Shown: positions 19,201 through 21,652 of the stretch, piece after piece | How positions within the stretch are numbered: position 1 is the first letter of the stretch | How the letters are laid out: each line of letters begins with the position of its first letter | Source of the DNA: Apostichopus californicus | Taxonomy: Eukaryota > Echinodermata > Holothuroidea > Aspidochirotida > Stichopodidae | Assembly (NCBI GenBank): GCA_020650975.1 | Contig: JAIPMN010042880.1 | Location: 2,012 to 23,663 of the forward strand | DNA: 21,652 nucleotides | Reading direction: 5' to 3' | The notes under the pieces: model-generated | What the model was told of the DNA's origin: nothing | What the model saw: the letters and a program-made list of their open reading frames with translations, nothing else | Database searches by the model: none | Position numbers and translations under genes: made by a program

Positions 19201-21373
19201 TTCAGTAGGTGACCAGTTTTAGTTTTTCTAGCATATCTGGAGGAAATGTACTGTTTCCGTTTTTTCAAAAATATAGCAGAAAAGAATAGCTACACCAAAC
19301 CGGGAGGAGACGTTTAGGCTTAAAATGAGCTGATTGGTGAAGGGGGGGGGGGGCAGAGAGATACGTTGAGTACATGTTCATTTTCATGATTATTCGTGTG
19401 TGGGTCATGTTAAACTTGTGAGTTAGACTCACAAGAAATAATTTGCCCAAAACTTTTGGCGTGACTAGCTTGACAAGTTGTATCCTAAAAATATGGGAAG
19501 AAAATAAAAGTGACTGAAGTGATATTCTTGATAATATGATGATGCAATGAAGTAATAAAAATTCCTTTAGTGAAAGAAAGATAAAAAGAGAAAATCCTTC
19601 TGTGATTTTGCTGTGCAGCCTGGTATGAATGTACATATGTACCATACCTGCTTGTTGTTTTATCATATGACCCTTGACCTATGACTAACAGACATATATG
19701 CAAATTTGGAAACAAGATATAAATGATGTATCAATCTAAAAGCATGAAGTATGTAACCTTGGCATGTGTTCCTTTCAATATCTTTTACATATCTTTAACA
19801 TATTATAAATATGTTGAAATCTTGTGAAACGTTGTGAAATTTACAGCTGAGAGATACATCTTGAAATTTTGTGAAATCTTAGGTACTTTTACCCCAATTT
19901 AGTCTTCTGCTTGAAGTTGTCGATCAGGAATTTCCATCGCCTTCCATGTCCTCTTGCACTTGTTAGTTTCGAGAACAGTTTCTCCCACATCATAATACGT
20001 CTTTCTTTGGCCATACGTCGAGCCTGCGGGATTAAAGTGAAGAAAAGAAAATTGTGAAAAACGGTTTATACTCTTAGCTAAACTTTCACACAAAGAAGAC
20101 AAACTTTAGATTGTGGTATTTCTTTGCACGTATGAAATTAAGTGTTCAGTAAAGGTTAAGTATGGAATTCTTAAATGTTAGTGCCTGTCCTTAGTACACG
20201 AACTACGTTAGATGTAATCTCTGCCAATGGCTCAGGTATAAATGCCATGGTCTTAGAGATCATTATATAATTAGGCGTGACACCTGTGCATCTGCATGTA
20301 ATCAGCATAGATCTTCCTATATTTCATCATAACGACTTAAAGGTGATTACCTGTGCATCTATCAGCTGCAATCAACTGTCATGGTCATAGGCATAGGAGC
20401 CCAATTGATTGGGGGAGGGGGGCTGTAACGCGCGTGTTCAACATCTTAATGTACATATCATATAGGCATTCATCAGTTATGACATCGCATCATCCGCGGG
20501 ATGCTAATGTAAACAACGAAATGTATTATTATATGTAGATGGAGAAAAAGCATGGAGGGTCAAATTATGTCAAAACTCTCTCTGACATTAGTAATGGCAA
20601 ATTATTCGGGCAAGCTTAGAACTTTATTTTAATAACTAAGGATATTTTTTTAAACTATTGATTTCCTTTAGCTACATCATTGCAATTTATTTTTCTTTCT
20701 GTAGGCGACCAAAAAATTCTCAGCATATTGTCCGAATTTTCACAAAAATATTTGGTTGGGGGGCTGCAGCCTCCCGCCTGCTACGCATATGGTCATGGTT
20801 AATGCTCACTGTGATAATCAGCATGGAGCTTGCTATAGTTTAGCATTACACTTTCAAGGTGATTACATACACGACCATCTACCAGCTGCTACCCATCTAC
20901 TATCTGTCAAGTTCACTGATTAGTATTTATTGCTGTAATCAGCATAGATCTTGCTATATTTCATCTATTTCAACTCAAAGGTGATTACCTGTACATCTAT
21001 CAGCTGTAATGAACCGTCATGGTTAATGCTCACTGTGATAATCAGTATGGAGCTTGCTATAGTTTAGCATTACACTTTCAAGGTGATTACATACACAGCC
21101 CATCTACCAGCTGCTATCCATCTACTATCGTCATGTTCAGCATTTACTGCTATAATCAGCATAGATCTTGCTATATTTCATCATAACAACTTAAAGGTGT
21201 TTACCTGTGCATCTATCAACTGTAATCTTCTTACAGCTATATTCAACTGCTTGTGTTTACTATCATAATCAGAATGAAGCTTCTTTAATGCGGCGCTCTT
21301 CTCTTCCCAGGATGTTGAGTAGACCCTGACTAATCGAATCAATTCAGTGGCTGGAGTATGGAGGTCTGTAGCA
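4161..21373 (-). CDS. Main gene: unidentified coiled-coil protein, 3' part, 16 exons
   Basis: The coding sequence joins (minus strand, 5' to 3') 21373-21205, 20023-19893, 19227-19156, 18957-18822, 17892-17782, 16814-16571, 16024-15910, 14900-14648, 14159-13982, 13636-13491, 12525-12446, 11771-11677, 10053-9975, 9064-9001, 7110-6951 and 4246-4161. Every intron is GT..AG and all phases agree, giving 705 codons and a stop. The N-terminus is off the right edge. Layout by residue: helical, basic 1-100 (WEKLFSKL, GHGRRWKFL); acidic D/E/S 125-206; a folded-looking stretch 207-288 (LWTHEPRYDYSLNVKVYQPI), possibly beta-rich; K/G/S/P linker 289-326; second folded part 380-500 (GVHHGQFDEL, FYYTRVHKPF); coiled coil 519-576; charged helix 625-665; proline-rich end. 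I do not recognise the family. A ciliary or cytoskeletal scaffold is possible from composition only. Exons upstream are needed to name it. Confidence 0.85.
4314..4680. mobile_element. TTAA-flanked MITE, 367 bp
   Basis: The ends are inverted repeats: the left end starts AGGCATTGAAGACTCGCCCC, and the right end read inward starts AGGGTGTGAAGACTCGCGCA, sharing TGAAGACTCGC. Both sides carry TTAA (4310-4313 and 4681-4684). TTAA duplication is the mark of piggyBac-like elements, though the AGG start is not the usual CCY. A 61-codon open frame at 4341-4526 lies inside but resembles no transposase, so the element looks non-autonomous. It lies in the last intron of the main gene, 67 bp before exon P. 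Confidence 0.75.
4685..5890. other. Intron O-P, left part: no exon seen
   Basis: Holds a run of about 20 A at 5223-5242 that may be the tail of an unrecognised retroposed sequence to its left, a 17-base poly-G run at 5435-5451, and a small stem (TTCCGT/ACGGAA) around 5758-5790 followed by a GTGACGTC motif near 5823. No open frame reads like protein. The stretch 5560-5830 has more CpG than its surroundings but I cannot assign it. Confidence 0.45.
5905..6540. repeat. Degenerate tandem repeat, about 130-150 bp period
   Basis: The motif TTGCAAAGTTGGATGAG or a close form recurs at about 6002, 6130, 6279 and 6410. The phrase AAATAAATCTAA(C/G)AGGTGCAGTAAA occurs near 5910 and again near 6455. The units are diverged and G/A-rich, which makes long C/T-rich open frames on the minus strand with no protein character. 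It lies inside intron O-P. Confidence 0.6.
6560..6890 (+). repeat. Purine-rich (GGGAGAGGAAGGGGCAG) tract
   Basis: Almost wholly A/G on the plus strand, with an 11-base G run at 6575-6585 and short imperfect repeats of GGGAGAGGAAGGGGCAGGAA at 6784-6855. On the transcribed strand it forms a long polypyrimidine tract in intron O-P, close to the donor of exon O. Confidence 0.75.
6951..7110 (-). CDS. Exon O (residues 625-677)
   Basis: Acceptor CTTGTTTCAG, donor AAAG/GTAAGT. The exon is 160 bp and encodes a strongly charged helical stretch beginning FLDRLQMFSDESQKRR and ending SGNRRTALK, with many E, K, R and Q and few prolines. It looks like a coiled coil or single helix of about 40 residues. It ends in phase 1, which fits exon P. 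Confidence 0.93.
7111..7880. other. Intron N-O, left part: CA-rich, no exon seen
   Basis: From about 7260 the plus strand is rich in CACAACA, CATACAAC and ACATCAT phrases, like the tandem repeat at 8262-8960 but without a clear unit. It seems to be an older part of the same repeat field, now interrupted by the hAT-type MITE at 7881. No exon signals were found. Confidence 0.5.
7881..8252. mobile_element. hAT-type MITE, 372 bp
   Basis: Terminal inverted repeat CAGTGGCGGAGC at 7881-7892 and its complement at 8241-8252. An exact 8-bp target duplication ACCAAATC flanks it at 7873-7880 and 8253-8260. An 8-bp duplication and CAGTGGCGG-type ends are hAT features. Just inside the left end is a perfect 12-bp stem with a 4-nt loop (7902-7929). 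Near the right end is a second, smaller inverted word (GCGCCA/TGGCGC, about 8178-8197). No transposase frame is present. The clean duplication suggests a fairly recent insertion. Confidence 0.88.
8262..8960. repeat. CA-rich tandem repeat, about 160-220 bp, four units
   Basis: The phrase ATGGATAATGATAGAGTTG or a close form recurs at 8376, 8596, 8758 and 8919, each followed by a CTTGTACGGTCAGCAATA-like phrase and a CCATACCACCACACAACAGC-like phrase. Spacing is 220, then about 162, then about 161, so the first unit holds extra CATACCACA filler. The array ends 40 bp before exon N. Its open frames are His/Thr- or Cys/Val/Trp-rich repeat translations, not genes. Confidence 0.8.
9001..9064 (-). CDS. 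Exon N (residues 604-624)
   Basis: Acceptor TCCTTTACAG, donor GATGAT/GTAAGT. This 64-bp exon encodes HVKKYKRPANIPKWGNDLPD plus D. The basic patch followed by IPKWGNDLPDD reads like a conserved motif leading into the exon O helix. The first codon is shared with exon M (AC+T). Confidence 0.9.
9065..9590. other. Intron M-N, left part: no exon seen
   Basis: AT-rich sequence between exon N and the SINE. A TTGAACCCACC word at 9310-9325 resembles an antisense tRNA B box and may be a SINE remnant, but the rest does not support a full copy. Confidence 0.45.
9591..9827 (-). repeat. tRNA-derived SINE, family 2, copy 1 (minus)
   Basis: Read on the minus strand it begins GTGTTAGCTCAGTGGTGAAC (A box) and carries GAGTTCGAGTCAC (B box), as in a tRNA. 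A non-tRNA body and a tail with three small hairpins follow, then a tail of TACAA-like simple repeats. It matches the copy at 15019-15249 with about 8 mismatches by eye over some 215 bp, apart from an 8-bp duplication in that copy. Both sit in introns of the main gene. Copy 1 has the gene's orientation. Confidence 0.88.
9975..10053 (-). CDS. Exon M (residues 578-602)
   Basis: Acceptor TTGTCCGGCAG, donor TTAAC/GTGAGT. This 79-bp exon encodes DSPLQGWNQENNNEEYTRL and then SDGTIL. Asn/Glu-rich and probably a linker after the coiled coil. Phases with exons L (G+GT) and N (AC+T) match. Confidence 0.85.
10136..11229. repeat. 78-bp minisatellite, 14 units, in intron L-M
   Basis: Counting the CTGTACAATACAGGG core gives 14 units of 78 bp with small length changes. 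Each unit holds nested inverted words: ATACCTGA near the left, CTGTA-CAA-TACAG in the middle, TCAGGTAT on the right. The last five units (about 10850-11229) carry AACATATCCAGCATCGC instead of AACTTATCAGGTATCGC, so they form a separate subfamily. As 78 is a multiple of three, the minus strand shows a 26-residue repeating frame, which is a by-product. The array begins 83 bp before exon M's acceptor. Confidence 0.95.
11230..11676. other. Intron L-M, right part: simple repeats
   Basis: Contains an (ATTACAATAC)-like simple repeat at 11360-11400 and a 13-base poly-C run at 11479-11491. No exon signals were found. Confidence 0.6.
11677..11771 (-). CDS. Exon L (residues 546-576)
   Basis: Acceptor CTTGGTATAG, donor CAAG/GTAATA. 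This 95-bp exon encodes NRIRELALALEQVQTEHLNT followed by LLTQKPGEAGQ. The first 22 residues continue the heptad pattern of exon K (I, L, L, L, V, L spaced 3-4 apart), so K and L form one coiled coil of about 45 residues. Confidence 0.9.
11772..12445. other. Intron K-L: short two-copy repeat, no exon seen
   Basis: A 50-bp unit is present twice at about 12127-12220 (ACACC(A/G)TATTTCACTTTCC recurs). The rest is AT-rich without coding features. Confidence 0.5.
12446..12525 (-). CDS. Exon K (residues 519-544)
   Basis: Acceptor TTACTTTTAG, donor TTACGA/GTAAGA. This 80-bp exon encodes DVVPKADVEVLIAHHEEEVK and then IIQEDY, the start of the coiled coil. It begins in phase 0. The only phase-0 donor upstream that joins it to exon J is the GAG/GTAATG of the 51-bp repeat, because a donor at the earlier GACAG/GTGTTT in exon J would bring a stop codon. 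Confidence 0.9.
12526..12756. other. Intron J-K, left part: 16-bp perfect palindrome
   Basis: AGGCCTATATAGGCCT at 12620-12635 is a perfect palindrome. No exon signal was found between the minisatellite and exon K. Confidence 0.6.
12757..13524. repeat. 51-bp minisatellite, 15 units, carrying the exon J splice donor
   Basis: Fifteen units begin near 12757, 12808, 12862, 12913 and then every 51 bp to 13474. On the minus strand a unit is exon-like SVQSTHSEKE followed by GTAATGAATATGTATGTAAA and G, which is the end of exon J and the start of its intron. Twelve of units 3-15 keep GAG/GTAATG and unit 12 has GTG/GTAATG. Since 51 is a multiple of three, the frame from exon J stays open through unit 3 and closes at a TAG at the end of the exon-like part of unit 2. 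Three frames on the minus and one on the plus strand are open, all translations of the same repeat. Unit sequences differ at only a few bases, which suggests recent expansion. Confidence 0.95.
13491..13636 (-). CDS. Exon J (residues 471-518), ending in the first repeat unit
   Basis: Acceptor TTTAATCTCAG. The exon encodes SETLKEIVFDLTGVDLRVMK, a KEDLSLNKDYQDR stretch and, if the first donor is used, ends ...SVQSTHSEKE at GAG/GTAATG (13491). The last 30 nt are the first copy of the 51-bp repeat. Use of a later donor would add 17 residues per unit without changing the frame. I chose the first donor as the likely original exon end. Which donor is used cannot be told from sequence. Confidence 0.8.
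13637..13981. other. Intron I-J: no extra feature seen
   Basis: AT-rich sequence with a CAACAACAGCAATAAC stretch near 13672. No repeat family or exon signal beyond the flanking splice sites. Confidence 0.6.
13982..14159 (-). CDS. Exon I (residues 411-469)
   Basis: Acceptor CTTTTTTTCAG, donor ACAG/GTAACA. This 178-bp exon encodes DVQLVESEEETKLFAPTPFP at its start and LPLVFYYTRVHKPFVKDKET at its end. The second part, with aromatic and basic residues, reads like a folded motif that continues into exon J (EIVFDLTGVDLRV). Phase 0 start and phase 1 end both fit. Confidence 0.93.
14160..14647. other. Intron H-I, with a copied piece of exon I
   Basis: At about 14295-14325 the plus strand repeats some 30 nt of exon I (TGCACCCTTGTATAA.AGAAG; the exon copy is at 14011-14040) with one or two changes. 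A second pair, CAACA(A/-)AATTAACAACATTT, occurs near 14267 and 14357. The rest is unremarkable. Confidence 0.6.
14648..14900 (-). CDS. Exon H (residues 327-410)
   Basis: Acceptor TTTACTACAG, donor GCACTG/GTGAGT. The longest exon here (253 bp). It encodes HFILNFPIGDKPLFDKTSGA, a P/S/A/E-rich disordered middle (PHPPAAPASKP, DETQSEKSPREE) and a conserved-looking end (KLGVHHGQFDELVAMGTMVM, then EDLKAL). The disordered middle between two ordered parts fits a linker. Confidence 0.93.
15019..15249 (+). repeat. tRNA-derived SINE, family 2, copy 2 (plus)
   Basis: Begins GTGTTAGCTCAGTGGTTAAC (A box) with B box GAGTTCGAGTCAC. The tail carries hairpins at 15167-15180 (CTGAC-TTCG-GTCAG), 15195-15210 (AAGCCA-ATGA-TGGCTT) and 15222-15233 (CCTGC-TT-GCAGG). 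Near-identical to the minus-strand copy at 9591-9827, plus a duplicated TTGACAA word near 15118-15130. AGATGA occurs on both sides and may be a short target duplication. It lies in intron G-H, antisense to the gene. Confidence 0.88.
15250..15909. other. Intron G-H, right part: very AT-rich, no exon seen
   Basis: Contains (TA)n at 15606-15622 and long A/T runs. No repeats of note and no exon signals. Confidence 0.55.
15910..16024 (-). CDS. Exon G (residues 289-325), basic linker
   Basis: Acceptor CTTGAACAG, donor GATAG/GTTGGT. This 115-bp exon encodes KGAGKSPSPAKGNSLIGSKG and then GVANKQQKKKSMAKPGD. Lys/Gly/Ser-rich, with two SP sites and a KKK cluster, so it is likely disordered. Basic clusters like NKQQKKK can act as nuclear or microtubule-binding signals, but that is only a possibility. 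Its donor (GTTGGT) is weaker than the others. Confidence 0.85.
16025..16570. other. Intron F-G: no extra feature seen
   Basis: AT-rich, with an (AAATG)n short repeat at 16097-16116. No exon signals. Confidence 0.55.
16571..16814 (-). CDS. Exon F (residues 207-287)
   Basis: Acceptor TTTTATCTTACAG, donor CGAG/GTACGA. This 244-bp exon encodes RVTFQEPDNEEPKTVYVEVP, then PKPPTSEMGLWTHEPRYDYS, LNVKVYQPIGIQLDDVKCSL and TLQQQFKKSEPFPEEKPSSR. Alternating hydrophobic residues (YSLNVKVYQPIGIQL) suggest beta strands, so this could be a small beta-rich domain after the acidic region. Codon use is more GC-rich than the flanks. The open frame to its right on the same strand is a translation of a purine-rich repeat and not part of the exon. 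Confidence 0.95.
16880..17235 (+). repeat. Purine-rich minisatellite
   Basis: Imperfect repeats of GTGGGATGGAGGGAGAAAGG with TATGTGGGAG and AGAGATAGGTAAGTGGG words, almost free of C on the plus strand. On the transcribed strand it is a C/T-rich tract right upstream of exon F. Both strands show long open frames here (Leu/Pro/Ser-rich or Lys/Gly/Glu-rich) that come only from the base bias. Confidence 0.85.
17236..17781. other. Intron E-F, right part: no exon seen
   Basis: Ends in an (ATT)n microsatellite at 17735-17769 next to exon E's donor. The stretch 17500-17700 has more GC but no coding or repeat signature that I recognise. Confidence 0.5.
17782..17892 (-). CDS. Exon E (residues 170-206), acidic
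   Basis: Acceptor TTTTGTCAG, donor GGAAAG/GTAGAA. This 111-bp exon, phase 0 at both ends, encodes SDEELEFSEDSSQEDEDGDD and then KEDETEASQQRTPGGGK. Over half of its residues are D, E or S. Because it is symmetrical in phase it could be skipped without a frameshift. Confidence 0.9.
17967..18080. repeat. Fold-back sequence with tRNA-like B box
   Basis: The left arm GAAAAAGAACAAAGAACTTT with ATGGCTA pairs with the right arm AGCCATAAGTTTCTTTGTTC with TTTTC. Further in, CCAGTGACC pairs with GGTCACTGG. The arms of about 50 bp are imperfect and the loop is short. The minus strand reads GGTTTGAATCCC, close to a tRNA B box, so this may be two inverted SINE fragments or a fold-back MITE. No target duplication was seen. 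Confidence 0.6.
18081..18592. other. Intron D-E, middle: no exon seen
   Basis: No exon or clear repeat was found. G-rich words such as TGGGGGAGGGGGAGAG occur near 18387-18402. Confidence 0.5.
18593..18732 (+). repeat. G-rich GGGGATGGGGAAGG minisatellite
   Basis: Units of GATGGGGAAGGGG and GATGGGGATGGGG with dozens of G-runs of three or four, enough for several G-quadruplexes on the plus strand. On the pre-mRNA of the main gene the sequence is C-rich, so any RNA quadruplex would need plus-strand transcription. It ends 90 bp from exon D. Confidence 0.85.
18822..18957 (-). CDS. Exon D (residues 125-169), acidic
   Basis: Acceptor CCATTTATCAG, donor AGCTCG/GTATGT. This 136-bp exon encodes MEHLQAYIDSLDKEPESSED, then EGEEEKREDLLSQSNSVNEL and QIISS. 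It opens the acidic segment continued in exon E. The codon before MEHL is shared with exon C (AG+C), so the Met is internal and not a start. Confidence 0.9.
19156..19227 (-). CDS. Exon C (residues 101-123)
   Basis: Acceptor ATATGCTAG, donor TACAG/GTGCAT. This 72-bp exon encodes KTKTGHLLNCLDYGVLEHWY followed by QTY. Phases join exon B (GG+A) and exon D (AG+C) without a stop, which is the main support. The acceptor's pyrimidine tract is poor and the donor is weak, so this is one of the less certain exons. Confidence 0.7.
19228..19892. other. Intron B-C: no exon seen
   Basis: AT-rich with a 12-base poly-G run at 19342-19353. Near 19750-19880 the words TTGAAATCTTGTGAAA and TTGAAATTTTGTGAAATCTT recur, a small local duplication. 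Confidence 0.55.
19893..20023 (-). CDS. Exon B (residues 57-99)
   Basis: Acceptor TTTAATCCCGCAG, donor TTGGG/GTAAAA. This 131-bp exon encodes ARRMAKERRIMMWEKLFSKL, then TSARGHGRRWKFLIDNFKQK and TKL. Strongly basic and helical, with a W-E-K-L-F motif and GHGRRWKFL that look like a conserved core. Another frame on the same strand is open longer, but only this one joins exons A and C. Confidence 0.93.
20024..20279. other. Intron A-B, left part: nothing seen
   Basis: AT-rich, no exon or repeat recognised up to the first degenerate unit of the exon A repeat. Confidence 0.5.
20280..21250. repeat. Exon A-derived tandem repeat, about 102-122 bp units
   Basis: The word AAGGTGATTAC or AAGGTGTTTAC recurs at 20340, 20856, 20978, 21080 and 21194. 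Taking out the MITE and its 8-bp duplication, the spacing is 102, 122, 102, 114, which suggests pairs of two unit types. Units also share ATAATCAGCAT(A/G)GA(T/G)CTTGCTATA, which resembles exon A's own ATAATCAGAATGAAGCTTCT. One unit type keeps, on the minus strand, CTGATAGATGCACAG/GTAATC, nearly the same as exon A's end TTGATAGATGCACAG/GTAAAC. The array is thus built from exon A's 3' end, its donor and the flanking intron. Confidence 0.8.
20386..20791. mobile_element. hAT-like MITE, 406 bp, inside the exon A repeat
   Basis: The left end is CATAGGCATAGGAGCC and the right end read inward is CATATGCGTAGCAGGC (12 of 16 match). An exact 8-bp duplication GTCATGGT flanks it at 20378-20385 and 20792-20799. 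The empty site can be read from the other repeat copy at about 21016 (CGTCATGGTTAATGC), which has the word once. This confirms the borders. G-rich and C-rich stretches lie just inside each end. No transposase frame was found. The 8-bp duplication fits hAT. Confidence 0.82.
21205..21373 (-). CDS. Exon A, first exon in the window (residues 1-56)
   Basis: Acceptor CAATCTCTAG, donor GCACAG/GTAAAC. After one base of a shared codon the 169-bp exon encodes ATDLHTPATELIRLVRVYST, then SWEEKSAALKKLHSDYDSKH and KQLNIAVRRLQLIDAQ. It is charged and helical, probably a coiled coil that runs into exon B. The acceptor means there are more exons to the right of the window. Its last part is the source of the repeat array downstream. 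Confidence 0.9.
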
Positions 21374-21652
21374 CTAGAGATTGACAGTGAGAGAATACAG
21401 AAATGTGGCTGTGACATGTCTATACTATCATGATAACAACAATTATTATATTCCTGTTATTAAAAGAAGACAAAAATATCCAAGTGTCTTCCAAAAATAA
21501 AAACAAACACACAGACACAAAAGAAGAAAGAAATAAAGGAGTACATTGCAATGAAACCTTTACTATTTAGTTGTTTCCTTTCTTGAATGAAAGTTTGTAT
21601 ACAGTCCATATATATATGTATAGATATATATATATATAGCTATATGTGTAGT
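21374..21652. repeat. Intron upstream of exon A, with AT microsatellite
   Basis: Intronic sequence running off the window. It ends in an imperfect (TA)n microsatellite at about 21607-21645. No exon was seen. Confidence 0.6.

Overview
The window is from an intron-rich animal genome that is AT-rich overall. Short exons with GT..AG introns, tRNA-derived SINEs, MITEs, minisatellites and long poly-G/poly-C runs suggest a marine invertebrate. The lineage cannot be fixed from sequence alone. There is no bacterial, viral or CRISPR content.

One gene dominates. It is read on the minus strand from beyond the right edge (last 3' part of an upstream intron at 21374-21652) to a stop codon at 4161-4163. 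I assembled 16 exons (lettered A to P from 5' to 3'). Every boundary has a GT donor and an AG acceptor, and every exon-exon phase matches. Together they encode 705 residues of a protein whose N-terminus lies outside the window. I do not recognise the family. What can be seen is a basic/helical N-terminal part, a very acidic segment, a K/G/S/P-rich linker, conserved-looking globular stretches in exons F, H and I, a coiled coil in exons K-L, and a charged helix plus short proline-rich tail at the C-terminus. Residue numbers given are within these 705.

Repeats fill most introns. From left to right: a GC-rich island with an RFX-type X-box and two CRE-like sites (1961-2290); an invertebrate tRNA SINE (3876-4128) just past the stop codon; a TTAA-flanked MITE (4314-4680); degenerate and purine-rich repeats (5900-6890); a hAT-type MITE with 8-bp target duplication (7881-8252); a CA-rich tandem repeat (8262-8960); two copies of a second tRNA SINE in opposite orientation (9591-9827 minus, 15019-15249 plus); a 78-bp minisatellite of 14 units (10136-11229); a 51-bp minisatellite of 15 units (12757-13524); GA-rich repeats (16880-17235); a fold-back sequence (17967-18080); a G-rich tract (18593-18732); and a ~105-120 bp exon-derived repeat split by a second hAT-like MITE (20280-21250).

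The most striking theme is that exon edges of this gene have been copied into its own introns. The 51-bp minisatellite is made of the last 30 nt of exon J plus the first 21 nt of its intron, so it carries many copies of the same splice donor, all in one reading frame. The end of exon A and its donor have also been multiplied downstream, and a ~30-nt piece of exon I recurs in the intron before it.
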